NCBI RefSeq assembly: GCF_042680605.1
Contig: NZ_JBHUEE010000003.1
Coordinates: 62,001-126,000, forward strand
DNA length: 64,000 nucleotides
Direction of reading: 5' to 3'
Source: Allobogoriella deserti
GTDB lineage: Bacteria > Actinomycetota > Actinomycetes > Actinomycetales > Actinomycetaceae
Numbering within the stretch: position 1 is the stretch's first letter; every line of letters starts with the position of its first letter. The position numbers and the translations under genes were made by a program. The notes below the pieces were generated by a model. The model was not told where the DNA came from. It worked only from the letters and a program-made list of their open reading frames with translations, and did not search any database. Below are positions 50,871-60,340 of the stretch, piece after piece.

Positions 50871-52616
50871 ATGCACGAGCGCGCCGGCCAGCCCGCCCAG
50901 CCCGAGGACCTCATCGACGTCGGCGAGGTCGTCTCCGCCTACTACGACCGCGAGCCCGAACCCGACGATCCTGCCCAGCAGGTCGTCTTCGGCACCTCGG
51001 GACACCGCGGATCCAGCCTGGACAACGCGTTCAACGAGGCACACATCGCGGCGACGACGGCGGCGATCGTCGAGTACCGCCGCAGCCAGGGCTACGACGG
51101 GCCGCTGTACCTCGGCCGGGACACGCACGCGCTGTCCGAGCCGGCCTGGCGCACCGCGATCGAGGTGCTCGCCGCGGCGGATGTCGAGATCCGCATCGAC
51201 GCCCGCGATTCGTGGACGCCCACCCCGGCCGTCTCCCACTCGATCCTGCGCGACAACGGCGCCGGCACCAGCGGCGGCGTGCGAACCGAGGGCCCGGGCC
51301 TGGCCGACGGCATCGTCGTGACGCCGTCGCACAACCCCCCGCGGGACGGCGGCTTCAAGTACAACCCACCCCACGGCGGACCGGCCGGGTCGGACGCGAC
51401 GTCGGCGATCGCGGACCGGGCGAACGAGCTGCTGCGCGCGGGCTGGAAGCAGATCCCACGCGTGCCGTTCGAGCAGGCTCTCGCCGCGGAGACCACGCGG
51501 AAGAACGACTATCTCAGCGCCTATGTGGACGACCTGGTCAACGTGCTGGACCTCGAGGTCATCCGCTCGGCCGGCGTGCGGATCGGCGCCGACCCGCTGG
51601 GTGGCGCGTCGGTGGAGTACTGGGCCGCGATCGCCGAGCGGTACGGCCTCGACCTGACGGTGGTCAACCCGGAGGTCGATCCGCGGTGGAGCTTCATGAC
51701 GCTCGACACCGACGGCAAGATCCGGATGGACTGCTCCTCACCGAACGCCATGGCCTCGCTGCGGCGTGTCATGGCCACCGACCTCGAGGCGGCCAAACAG
51801 CTGCCGGCCGGATCGACCTGGCTGGACCTGCGCACCCTTCCGACGACGGACGGCACCGCCCTGCCCTACGACATCGCCACCGGGAACGACGCCGACTCCG
51901 ACCGGCACGGCATCGTCACCCCCGACGGCGGGCTGATGAACCCGAATCACTACCTCGCCGTCGCCATCGAGTACCTGTGCCAGTACCGGCCGGACTGGCC
52001 GAACGCCGCCATCGGCAAGACGCTGGTCTCCTCCGCCCTGATCGACCGCGTCGTGGCCGGGCTGGACCGCCGCCTCATCGAGGTGCCGGTCGGCTTCAAG
52101 TACTTCGTGCCGGGGTTGCTCGACGGCTCGGTCGGGTTCGGCGGTGAGGAGTCGGCGGGCGCCTCGTTCCTCCGCAAGGACGGCAGCGTGTGGACCACGG
52201 ACAAGGACGGCATCCTGCTCGCCCTGCTGGCCTCGGAGATCACCGCGACCACCGGGATGAACCCCAGTGAGCTGCACCGAAACCTCGTGCGGCGCTACGG
52301 CCAGAGCGCCTACGCCCGGATCGACGCTCCGGCGACACGGGAGCAGAAGGCACGCCTGAAGCAGTTGCAACCGGACGACGTCGCCGCCGACGAGCTGGCC
52401 GGTGAGCCGATCGTCGACCGGCTGGTCGAGGCGCCGGGCAACGGCGAGGCGATCGGCGGGCTGAAGGTCACCACCGAGAGCGCCTGGTTCGCCGCTCGCC
52501 CCTCCGGCACCGAGGACGTGTACAAGATCTACGCCGAGTCCTTCCGCGGCGAGGACCACCTCGCCCAGGTCCAGGCCGAGGCCAAGCAGGTCGTCGACGC
52601 CGCGCTCGAGGGCTGA
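50871..52616 (+). CDS. pgm: Phosphoglucomutase (alpha-D-glucose-specific)
   Basis: 581 residues. Active serine in VTPSHNPPRDGG, FGTSGHRGSS, metal loop NDADSDRHGIVTP, sugar-binding FGGEESAGASFLRKDG and phosphate-binding ARPSGTEDVYKIY match bacterial Pgm. It interconverts glucose 1- and 6-phosphate. Between MDCSSPNAMASL and YDIATGNDAD there is an insertion of about 33 residues compared with the E. coli enzyme. AGGA lies nine bases before the ATG. Confidence 0.95.
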   Translation: MHERAGQPAQPEDLIDVGEVVSAYYDREPEPDDPAQQVVFGTSGHRGSSLDNAFNEAHIAATTAAIVEYRRSQGYDGPLYLGRDTHALSEPAWRTAIEVLAAADVEIRIDARDSWTPTPAVSHSILRDNGAGTSGGVRTEGPGLADGIVVTPSHNPPRDGGFKYNPPHGGPAGSDATSAIADRANELLRAGWKQIPRVPFEQALAAETTRKNDYLSAYVDDLVNVLDLEVIRSAGVRIGADPLGGASVEYWAAIAERYGLDLTVVNPEVDPRWSFMTLDTDGKIRMDCSSPNAMASLRRVMATDLEAAKQLPAGSTWLDLRTLPTTDGTALPYDIATGNDADSDRHGIVTPDGGLMNPNHYLAVAIEYLCQYRPDWPNAAIGKTLVSSALIDRVVAGLDRRLIEVPVGFKYFVPGLLDGSVGFGGEESAGASFLRKDGSVWTTDKDGILLALLASEITATTGMNPSELHRNLVRRYGQSAYARIDAPATREQKARLKQLQPDDVAADELAGEPIVDRLVEAPGNGEAIGGLKVTTESAWFAARPSGTEDVYKIYAESFRGEDHLAQVQAEAKQVVDAALEG

Positions 52617-52619
52617 CCG

Positions 52620-52874
52620 ATGCGCCGCTCCACGCTCCTCGGACTCCTCGGAGCGGCGATCTTCGTCGCCGGGCTGGTTCTTGCGCTCGTCACGCCCGCG
52701 AGCGCCGGCTGGACGGCGTACACGCCACTGTCCGGCGCCTCGTTCTCGTCCGGTGTCATGGTCATGGACCGGACGGACCTGTGGGCGATGGCGGCGTCTG
52801 CCTTGGGGCTCGCCGTGCTGGCTGGCACTGTCGGCTACCGGCTCGGCAGACGGCGCGCTCGCTGCCGCGACTGA
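52620..52874 (+). CDS. Small two-helix membrane protein
   Basis: 84 residues starting three bases after the pgm stop. Helix 1 (LLGLLGAAIFVAGLVLALVT), a short exposed loop (GWTAYTPLSGASFSSG), helix 2 (LWAMAASALGLAVLAGTVGY) and a basic tail RRRARCRD that stays in the cytoplasm. No recognised family. The tight spacing suggests co-transcription with pgm. Confidence 0.6.
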   Translation: MRRSTLLGLLGAAIFVAGLVLALVTPASAGWTAYTPLSGASFSSGVMVMDRTDLWAMAASALGLAVLAGTVGYRLGRRRARCRD

Positions 52875-52958
52875 CACCGACGGCGCTGAGGCAGGACGGT
52901 CCGGCCTCGTCATCGCAAATCGCCCGACCCGGGGGTGGCCGCGCCGTCGGGCAGCAGG

Positions 52959-54788
52959 TCAGCGACCGGCCGCGTAGCCCTGGGCGCCGCGCGGGTTGGC
53001 GGCGGCGCCGAGCACTCCGGTGTCCGGGTCGCGGGTCACGGCCGAGAGCCGGCCCTGGCTCCAGTCACCGGCGCGGGTCACCCGGTGCCCGCGTTCTTCC
53101 AGCTCGCCGATCACCTCCTCGCCGAGACGGTCCTCGACGACGGCGCCGCCCGGCACGCGCGTGCGTGGCCAGAACGAGCCGGTGTTCGACGTGGTGTGCA
53201 GGGCCGGTGCGTCGATGGCCTGCTGGGGGCTGTACCCGCCGACGATCGTGCGCAACAGATACAGCAGCTGCCACTGGTCCTGCTGGTCGCCGCCCGGGGT
53301 ACCGACGGCGATGACCGGCCGCCCGTCGCGCAGCACCAACGTCGGGGTCAGGGTGGTGCGGGGCCGCCTGCCGGGGGTGAGCGTGGACGGCGCCCCCTCC
53401 TCGAGCCACGTCATCTGCAGACGGGTGCCGAGGCAGAAACCCAACTCGGGGATGTACGGGTTGGACTGCAGCCAACCGCCCGAGGGCGTCGCAGCGATCA
53501 TGTTGCCCCACCGGTCCACGACGTCGAGATGGCAGGTGTCGCCGCGTCGCACGCCGTCGGCGGCGCCGGACGCCGCGACCGGGGCCACGGTCGGCTCCCC
53601 GGTGCCGGCGGCGGACGTCGGGTCGTGCACGATCTGCGGCGGCAGGAACGGGGTATGTCCACCGATCGCGCCCGGCCGGATCTCCGCGGAGGCCTCCTGG
53701 CCGATCAGGGCGCGGCGTTCGGCCGCGTACTCCGCGGAGAGCAGCGTCTCCAGCGGGACGTCGGGGTCGTCGCCGTAATAGGCGTCCCGGTCGGCGAGCG
53801 CCAGCTTCTGGGTCTCGAGAATCGTGTGCGCACCGAGCGCCGTGGACGGGTCGAGCCGGGCGTCATTATCGAACCCGTCGAGGATGCGCAGCATCTGCAG
53901 CAGCACCGGACCCTGCCCCCAGGCACCGGTCTTCGCGATGGTGTACCCGCGGAACGTGGCGGTGACCGCGGGCTCGTATCCGGCCTCGAACGCCGCGAAG
54001 TCCTCGGCGGTCAGCACGCCGGCGTGGTCGGCGCCGTCGGCGTGCCAGTGCGGGGCTGCGGCGAACGCGGCCGCCTCCTCGGCGACAAATCCGGTCCGCC
54101 ACTGAGCACGCGCCGCCTCCACCCGCGCCGGCCGAGCGTCCGGCACTCCCGGCCGGCGACCGGCCGCGACGAGCCGGTTCAACGTTCGCGCGTAGGCCTC
54201 GTTGCGGATCAGTTCACCGCCGGCCGGCGCGCGGCCACCGGGCAGCCACGCCGCCGCGGACGTGGGCCAGCGGGTCTCGAACAGCTCGCGCATCTGCGCG
54301 ATCGTCGCGGCAACACGGTCGTGCACCGGGTGCCCGTTGCGCGCGTAGTCGATCGCCGGCGTCAGCACGTCGGCGAGCTCCCAGGTGCCGTGGTCGCGCA
54401 GCAGCACCAGCCAGGCGTCGACGGCGCCGGGGACGGCGGCGGCCAGCGCACCGGAACCGGGCACCAGGTCGAGTCCCTCGCTGCGGTAGTGCTCGACACT
54501 TGCGCCGGCCGGAGCCGGACCCTGCCCCATGAGCACCGTGGCCCGGCCCGGTTCCCGTGCCGTCGCGAAGACGCCGGTCATGTCACCACCGGGCCCGTTG
54601 AGGTGCGGCTCGACGACATGCAGGACGAACCCCGCGGCCACGGCGGCGTCGAAAGCGTTGCCGCCGCGTTCCAGGACCGACTGCGCCGTCCCGGTCGCGA
54701 GCCAGTGCGTCGAGGCCGACATTCCGAAGGTCCCCCGGAGGGTGGGACGGGTGGTGAAGGACGGCGGCGGTGTGAAGGCGTCGGGCAT
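52959..54788 (-). CDS. ggt: Gamma-glutamyltransferase family protein
   Basis: 609 residues. N-terminal subunit motif GTAQSVLERGGNAFDAAVAAGFVLHVVEPHLNGPGGD; autoprocessing/catalytic threonine Thr418 in GDTCHLDVVDRWGNMIAATPSGG; small subunit PRTTLTPTLVLRDGRPVIAVGTPGGDQQDQW. No signal peptide, so cytoplasmic, unlike E. coli Ggt. TAGGGT six bases before ATG 54788 indicates a leaderless start. Typical reactions are glutathione or gamma-glutamyl amide cleavage, or cephalosporin-acylase-like hydrolysis. Confidence 0.9.
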   Translation of the reverse strand: MPDAFTPPPSFTTRPTLRGTFGMSASTHWLATGTAQSVLERGGNAFDAAVAAGFVLHVVEPHLNGPGGDMTGVFATAREPGRATVLMGQGPAPAGASVEHYRSEGLDLVPGSGALAAAVPGAVDAWLVLLRDHGTWELADVLTPAIDYARNGHPVHDRVAATIAQMRELFETRWPTSAAAWLPGGRAPAGGELIRNEAYARTLNRLVAAGRRPGVPDARPARVEAARAQWRTGFVAEEAAAFAAAPHWHADGADHAGVLTAEDFAAFEAGYEPAVTATFRGYTIAKTGAWGQGPVLLQMLRILDGFDNDARLDPSTALGAHTILETQKLALADRDAYYGDDPDVPLETLLSAEYAAERRALIGQEASAEIRPGAIGGHTPFLPPQIVHDPTSAAGTGEPTVAPVAASGAADGVRRGDTCHLDVVDRWGNMIAATPSGGWLQSNPYIPELGFCLGTRLQMTWLEEGAPSTLTPGRRPRTTLTPTLVLRDGRPVIAVGTPGGDQQDQWQLLYLLRTIVGGYSPQQAIDAPALHTTSNTGSFWPRTRVPGGAVVEDRLGEEVIGELEERGHRVTRAGDWSQGRLSAVTRDPDTGVLGAAANPRGAQGYAAGR

Positions 54789-54794
54789 GGTCCG

Positions 54795-54800
54795 ACCCTA
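54795..54800 (-). promoter_or_regulatory. ggt: -10 (TAGGGT) of a leaderless ggt transcript
   Basis: TAnnnT box followed by CGGACC and the ATG; no ribosome site is present. Confidence 0.45.
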
Positions 54801-54908
54801 ACGAGACGGATATCGGACGGCGGCGTGCATATCGCTGCGCGGATGTGGTTCACTGCCGCGCACGTTCCGGCGGGCGCCGCCCGCGCTGTCGACGACGATG
54901 GAGGGCCC

Positions 54909-56231
54909 GTGAGCGAGGAGACGCCGTCCCGTGCGGACGCCGATCAGCCGGACGACTCGCCCGCGACCGGCGAGCAGCTGATCTCGGTCAAGAAGTGGCG
55001 GGTCATCGGACCTGGCCTGGTGGTGGCCGGCACCGGCGTCGGGGCAGCGGACCTCGTCGCCACACTCACCGCCGGCTCCAACTACGGCTATGCGCTGCTG
55101 TGGGCGGTCGTGCTCGGCGTGCTCATGAAGATCCTGCTCGTCGAGGGCGCGGGCCGGTTCTCGCTCGCGAGCGGACTGACGATCTTCCAGGGTTGGCGGT
55201 CGCTGGGCCGGTGGACCACCTGGTACTTCGGGCCGTACATCGTCATCTGGGGCATCGTCTACGGCGCCTCGGCCATGACGTCGGCCGCGCTGCCCGTCGT
55301 CGAACTGATCCCGATCGACGGGCTGGACGAGGCGACGTACCGCAACATCGTCGCCGCGGGCACCGGCGTCCTCGGCTTCCTCATGGTCTGGTTCGGCCGG
55401 TACAAGACCTTCGAGCGGATCGTGAGCTCGCTGGTGCTGCTCATGATGGTCATCGTCGTCGGCATCTCGCTGTTCGCGCTGCCGAACGTCCCGGCCATGC
55501 TCGCCGGACTCATCCCCCAGGTGCCCGACGGCGCCGTCGTCTACGTGCTCGGCGTCGCCGGCGGCGTCGGCGGCACCATCACGCTCGCCGCGTACGGGTA
55601 CTGGCTCCGCGAGAAGGGCTGGGCCGCCGCCGGCTGGATGAAGGTGATGCGCCTGGACAACACGATGGCGTACGTGGTGACCGGCATCTTCGTCATCGCC
55701 GTCATGGTCATGGGCGTCGAACTCCTCTACAGCGCGAACCTGGCCATCTCGACCGACCAGTCCGGCCTGGTCGACCTCGCCGACGTCCTCCGGCAGCGGT
55801 ACGGCGACGTCATCGGCACCGTGTTCCTCGTCGGCTTCTGGGCCGCAGCCTTCTCCTCCCTGGTGGGCGTGTGGAACGGCGTCTCGCTCATGTTCGCCGA
55901 CTTCGTCGGCACGCTGCGCGGCCTACCGTCCGGGCACCCGGACCTGCGCACCGGCGGCCGGTACTTCAAGTGGTACGTCGCGTGGCTGACCTTCCCGCCG
56001 ATGCTGCTGTTCCTGCTCGGTCAGCCGACCGGCCTGGTCATCGCCTACGGCGCGCTCGGCGCGCTGTTCATGCCGTTCCTGGCGATCACCCTGCTGGGGC
56101 TGCTCAACAGCTCGTCCATGCCGCAGCAGTGGCGCAACGGCTGGCTCGGGAACACGCTGCTGGCCGTTGTGGCGCTGTTGTTCGTCTGGCTGGGCGTCGA
56201 CCAGCTCATCGGAGCCTTCCAGCAGGCCTGA
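54909..56231 (+). CDS. Non-canonical Nramp-family transporter
   Basis: 440 residues from GTG 54909 (GGAGG four bases upstream); about 11 membrane helices. Nramp-like opening VIGPGLVVAGTGVGAADLVATL, but the DPGN metal motif of helix 1 is replaced by GAAD, and the helix-6 MPH motif is replaced in the GGTITLAAYGYWLREKGW segment. So it is not expected to bind Mn2+ or Fe2+ in the classical way; Mg2+-type or other cargo is possible. The longer open frame back to 52935 is a ggt shadow. Confidence 0.85.
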   Translation: MSEETPSRADADQPDDSPATGEQLISVKKWRVIGPGLVVAGTGVGAADLVATLTAGSNYGYALLWAVVLGVLMKILLVEGAGRFSLASGLTIFQGWRSLGRWTTWYFGPYIVIWGIVYGASAMTSAALPVVELIPIDGLDEATYRNIVAAGTGVLGFLMVWFGRYKTFERIVSSLVLLMMVIVVGISLFALPNVPAMLAGLIPQVPDGAVVYVLGVAGGVGGTITLAAYGYWLREKGWAAAGWMKVMRLDNTMAYVVTGIFVIAVMVMGVELLYSANLAISTDQSGLVDLADVLRQRYGDVIGTVFLVGFWAAAFSSLVGVWNGVSLMFADFVGTLRGLPSGHPDLRTGGRYFKWYVAWLTFPPMLLFLLGQPTGLVIAYGALGALFMPFLAITLLGLLNSSSMPQQWRNGWLGNTLLAVVALLFVWLGVDQLIGAFQQA

Positions 56232-56365
56232 CCGGCGCCGACGGCATCGGAGGTCGCCTGTATCGACCCGGCGGCCGGACGTGGTGGCCGACCCCACAGC
56301 TGTGTGGCGCCCTGACCGGGGATTTCCGGACGCCCGGACGCCGGCGCGTTTGGAAGAATCGGCCG

Positions 56366-57646
56366 GTGCGCAATCCCTATCGCGAAGTCCTCGCGCTGCC
56401 CGGGGCGCTGGCGTTCTCCGCGGCGGGGCTGCTCGCCCGCTTCGCGGTGCCGATGATGTCCATCGGGATCGTGCTCATGCTCTCCGAGCTGACCGGGTCC
56501 TACACCACCGCCGGCACGGTCTCGGCCACGTACGTCCTCTCCCAGGCCGCCGGCGCGCCTCAGCTGTCCCGCCTGGTGGACCGCTTCGGCCAGGCCAGAG
56601 TGATGCGCCCCTCACTCGCCGTCTCGGCGCTCGCCCTCGTCGCCCTCATCGTGGCGGCCGTCAACGCCGCACCGTTGTGGGTCATCTACGGATGCGCCGT
56701 GCTGGCGGGGCTGACCACCGGGTCGATGGGCTCGCTCGTGCGCGCACGGTGGACGAACGTCACCGAGACACCGCACCAGCTGCACCGTGCCTTCTCGCTC
56801 GAGTCCTCGCTGGACGAGTTCACCTTCGTCGTCGGGCCGGTGGTGGCCACGGCGCTGGCCACGAGCGTCGCCCCGTGGTCGGCGACGGCGACCTGCGCGA
56901 TCCTCCTCGTCGGTGGCGGGTTCACGTTCCTGGCACTGCGGGGCACCGAGCCCGCTCCGCACCCGCGTACCGCTGAGGACCCGCAACCGGGCGCGCCGGT
57001 CATCCGATCACCAGCCGTGCTCGGCCTGGTCGTGGTGTTCATGTTCGTCGGCGGCATCTTCGGGGCCTCCGAGGTCGCCGTCGTCTCCTTCACCGACGAA
57101 CTGGGCCGCGCCGGTGCCGCCGGCCCACTGCTCGGGGTCTTCGCACTCGGTTCGTTCCTCGCCGGCCTCGCCTACGGGGCGCACACCTGGCTCGGGCCTG
57201 CGTGGCGGCGGTTGCTGGCCACGGTCAGCGTGCTCGGCCTCGGGGCGGTGTTGTTCCTCCTGGTCGATTCCATTCTCGTGATGGGCGCCGTCATGCTCGT
57301 CACCGGGCTGGCCATCGCGCCGACGATCATCAACGGCAACACCCTCGTCCAGCACCTCGTCGACCGGCGGCGCCTGACCGAAGGACTCGCGTGGCTGCAC
57401 ACCGGCATCAACCTCGGCGTCTCCGCAGGCTCGGCGCTGGCCGGCTCGCTGGTGGACACCTCGGGCTCGACCGGCGGTTTCGCCGTGCTCGCCGTCAGCG
57501 GCGCCGCGGCCGTGCTGGCGGCGCTCGCGCTCGCTCCCGTGCTACGTGCCCAGGACCGCGGCGCCGCGGTGGAGCTGCCGGGACAGCACACTCCGGCCGA
57601 GACGGAACCGGGGGCCGACGGGGCCGGCCGGGACTCCGGATTCTGA
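56366..57646 (+). CDS. MFS transporter
   Basis: 426 residues from GTG 56366 (GGAAGA upstream), with 12 predicted helices in two halves and a hydrophilic middle loop (RGTEPAPHPRTAEDPQPG). Helix 2-3 loop LSRLVDRFGQARVMRPS corresponds to the MFS motif A. Resembles drug/sugar-efflux type members. Substrate unknown. Stop is 16 bases from the convergent ecfT stop. Confidence 0.88.
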   Translation: MRNPYREVLALPGALAFSAAGLLARFAVPMMSIGIVLMLSELTGSYTTAGTVSATYVLSQAAGAPQLSRLVDRFGQARVMRPSLAVSALALVALIVAAVNAAPLWVIYGCAVLAGLTTGSMGSLVRARWTNVTETPHQLHRAFSLESSLDEFTFVVGPVVATALATSVAPWSATATCAILLVGGGFTFLALRGTEPAPHPRTAEDPQPGAPVIRSPAVLGLVVVFMFVGGIFGASEVAVVSFTDELGRAGAAGPLLGVFALGSFLAGLAYGAHTWLGPAWRRLLATVSVLGLGAVLFLLVDSILVMGAVMLVTGLAIAPTIINGNTLVQHLVDRRRLTEGLAWLHTGINLGVSAGSALAGSLVDTSGSTGGFAVLAVSGAAAVLAALALAPVLRAQDRGAAVELPGQHTPAETEPGADGAGRDSGF

Positions 57647-57662
57647 GCCCAACCGCGGATGC

Positions 57663-58571
57663 CTACCCGTCGGCCACCGCGCCGCGCCACACGGCCATGA
57701 GATCGGGCCCGAACACGTAGGCCGCGACGATGACGAGGACGGTCGCCACCAGCAGGGTCCCGTCCCGGAGGCCGAAGTGCAGATGAGCCAGGCGAAGCTT
57801 CCTCGTGGCCGCGGTCTGTGTCCCGAACCCACGCGTCTCCAGCCCTTCGACCGTGGTCCGGGTGCGCCTGGCGGTATTGAGCATCAGCGGGTAGAACGCC
57901 TGGACGGCGATCCGCCCCGCTCGGGCGACGGTGCGCCAGCCGAGGAAGCCGTGGCCCGTCGGCGGCGCACCACGCAGGCGGTGACCGTCCACGATGGTGC
58001 GGAACTCGTCCACGAGCAGCGGAACCATGCGGTATCCGTAGCTGACGCCGAATCCCACGATCGCCGGTGCACGCAGCGCTTGGAGCCCGTCGGAGAGTTT
58101 CTCCGGATCCAAAGAGACGAAGGCTGCCATGCTCGCGAGCGAGACCGTGCCGAGCTTGAGCGAGACCTGGACCAGTCCGTGGAGAGCAGCGAGATCGCCG
58201 CCGAGGACGAGGGTGATCACCAGCACGTACACGCCCTGGGTGAGCAGTCCGAACGCGAAGAGTCCCAAGAGCAGCGGGCCGATCCGTGCCGCGAGCGCGC
58301 AGCCGAGCCCGAGACCGAACAGCACAGCGAGAGTGCCGATGTCGTAGGTCAACCACGGGGCGAGGGCACACAGGACGTACCAGCCGAGCACGGCACGGGG
58401 GTCACGGACCGACAGGAAGCCGCCCCGAGTCGCATAGGCGACCCGCATGAGCTCGAGCTTGACCCACTCGATCGAGAGACGTCCGGCATCGGTGCGTCGT
58501 TTTCCCTGCCGCGGTGTCACCGGTGCCGGCTCATCGTCAGTATGTCCACGGCGGATCTCAACGACCGTCAT
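57663..58571 (-). CDS. ecfT: Energy-coupling-factor transmembrane protein (EcfT/CbiQ family)
   Basis: 302 residues from ATG 58571 (AAGGAAG upstream; ATGA overlap with the ATPase stop). Five to six helices and the coupling motifs LSDGLQALRAP and GLETRGFG (the Ala/Thr-Arg-Gly motif that contacts the ATPases). Third gene of the ECF operon. A dedicated rather than housekeeping ECF module, judging by its position next to its own S component. Confidence 0.9.
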   Translation of the reverse strand: MTVVEIRRGHTDDEPAPVTPRQGKRRTDAGRLSIEWVKLELMRVAYATRGGFLSVRDPRAVLGWYVLCALAPWLTYDIGTLAVLFGLGLGCALAARIGPLLLGLFAFGLLTQGVYVLVITLVLGGDLAALHGLVQVSLKLGTVSLASMAAFVSLDPEKLSDGLQALRAPAIVGFGVSYGYRMVPLLVDEFRTIVDGHRLRGAPPTGHGFLGWRTVARAGRIAVQAFYPLMLNTARRTRTTVEGLETRGFGTQTAATRKLRLAHLHFGLRDGTLLVATVLVIVAAYVFGPDLMAVWRGAVADG

Positions 58572-60340
58572 GTGTCTTCCTTCGTCAGGCGTGCCACGAG
58601 GTCCGCGACGGTCAGCGGGATCGGGCGCAGTCCGAGGACAGCGCCGAGCTGACTGACTTGAGGCGGTACGAGTCGTGCCTGGTGCAGCACGCCGGGTGAG
58701 GCGAAGAGCTCCGCGGGTGGCAGGTCGGCGATCACGCGACCGTGGTCCAGCACGACCACACGATCGGCCCACTCGGCGACCAGCTGCATGTCGTGGGTGG
58801 CGACCACCGAGCAACGGATGTGCTCCGAGAGTGCGGCGAGCATCGCGATCACGTCGTCTCTGGATCGCAGATCAAGGCTGGACGTCGGTTCGTCCAACAG
58901 CAGGAGGGTCGGTCGCATCGCCAGCCCGATGGCCAGCGTGGCCCTGCGCTGCTGTCCACCGGAGAGCAACCGGCCGTCGCGATCGGCCAGGTGCGTCAAC
59001 TCGACTCTGGACAGCACCTCGTCGACGAGTTCCTCGGCGTCGACCATGTTCCTGCCGGTGGGGTACATCGCGACGTCGGCACGTACGGAGTCCTGCAGGA
59101 ACATCTGCTCCGGGCGCTGGACGAGGTAACACACGGTTCCGGCCAGTTCCGCGGCTGTCAGGCGGCGAGTGTCGTAACCGTCGACGACGACCGTGCCCCG
59201 CCGCGGCAGCGTCAATCCGGCGAGGGCCGAAAGGAGGGTCGACTTCCCCGCTCCGTTGGAGCCGACGAGCGCCACGCGCTCGCCTTCGCGCAGCTCGAGG
59301 TCGAGGCCCTCGATCACCACGGACTTGCCACCGTCGACGCTCTGGTACGCGACCTCGATGTCGGACGCCTGCGCGACGACGCCGCCGTTCGAACCTTTTC
59401 CCTCGGACGTGTCCGCACCGCCGTCCGTGACGGCACCGCCGTCCGCCGGGACACCGGTCGTGGCGCGCACCAGCTCGGCGCACTCCTGGACGGACAGGGG
59501 AGCGAGCCGCTCGCCGGCGGCCACGGCCGGATCGAGCGCCCGGGCGGCGGCCACCACCTGCGGTGCCGGGATGTCCGCCTCCTCCAGGTCCGCCGTACGG
59601 GAGAGCGCCTCGGCCACAGGGAGGTGCCAGCGCACCGCCCCGTCGGCCATGAGCACGACCGACCGCGCGTACCGTGCCACGAGCTCGGCGTGATGCTCGA
59701 TGACCACGACGGTGATGCCTTGGGCGTTCAACTGCGTGAGGTGGTCGTACAACACCGCGGCACGCCCCGGGTCCACCTCGGCCGCCGGTTCGTCCACCAC
59801 GAGGATGCTCGGGGCCAGAGCGAGTGCGCCGGCGAGCGCTGTCAGGTGCTGCTGCCCGCCCGAGAGCTGCCACGTGTGTGTCCCGGCGATGTCCTCGATG
59901 GACAGGGCACGCAGCGCGCGCTCGGTGCGTTCACGCCAGTCGTCGTGGCCGAAGTTCAAAGGCCCGAAGGCGACGTCGTCGCGCACGGTCGGGCGGACGA
60001 GCTGGTTGCCGAAGTCCTGGAAGACGTACCCGACGTCCTGCGCGATCTCGGCGACGCTCACCCCGGCCGTGCTGCGTCCGTTGACACGGACGACGCCGGT
60101 GATGTCGCCGTTCCAGAAGTGTGGCACCAGCCCGTTGAACGTCTTGCACAACGTGGTCTTGCCCGAGCCGTTGCCACCGACCACAGCGACAAAGTCTCCG
60201 CGCTCGATCTGGAGGGACACTCCGTGCAGCGTCGCTTCGGACGCCCCCGGGTACGTGAAGCACAGGTCGGCGACCTCGATGGCGGCGGACGTCCCGGCGT
60301 CGGTGGTCCGCGCCGGGACGTCCTCGGTGGACAGGCTCAC
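58568..60340 (-). CDS. ECF transporter ATPase with two nucleotide-binding domains (EcfA-A' fusion)
   Basis: 590 residues from GTG 60340, overlapping the previous stop (GTGA). Domain 1: Walker A VVGGNGSGKTT, QLSGGQQHLTALAGAL, Walker B ILVVDEPAAEVDP, EHHAELV. Domain 2 (from about 325): VGSNGAGKSTLL, LSGGQQRRATLAIGLAM, LLLLDEPTSSLDL, ATHDMQLVAEWADR. The linker (PADGGAVTDGGADTSEGKG) is disordered. Powers uptake through EcfT and the S component. Confidence 0.92.
   Translation of the reverse strand: MSLSTEDVPARTTDAGTSAAIEVADLCFTYPGASEATLHGVSLQIERGDFVAVVGGNGSGKTTLCKTFNGLVPHFWNGDITGVVRVNGRSTAGVSVAEIAQDVGYVFQDFGNQLVRPTVRDDVAFGPLNFGHDDWRERTERALRALSIEDIAGTHTWQLSGGQQHLTALAGALALAPSILVVDEPAAEVDPGRAAVLYDHLTQLNAQGITVVVIEHHAELVARYARSVVLMADGAVRWHLPVAEALSRTADLEEADIPAPQVVAAARALDPAVAAGERLAPLSVQECAELVRATTGVPADGGAVTDGGADTSEGKGSNGGVVAQASDIEVAYQSVDGGKSVVIEGLDLELREGERVALVGSNGAGKSTLLSALAGLTLPRRGTVVVDGYDTRRLTAAELAGTVCYLVQRPEQMFLQDSVRADVAMYPTGRNMVDAEELVDEVLSRVELTHLADRDGRLLSGGQQRRATLAIGLAMRPTLLLLDEPTSSLDLRSRDDVIAMLAALSEHIRCSVVATHDMQLVAEWADRVVVLDHGRVIADLPPAELFASPGVLHQARLVPPQVSQLGAVLGLRPIPLTVADLVARLTKEDT

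Noticed and set aside
52935..54908. N-terminal extension of the Nramp-like protein to 1,098 residues
   Set aside because: The extra part is Arg/Gly-rich antisense of ggt. GTG 54909 with GGAGG and the start of helix 1 fit the family.
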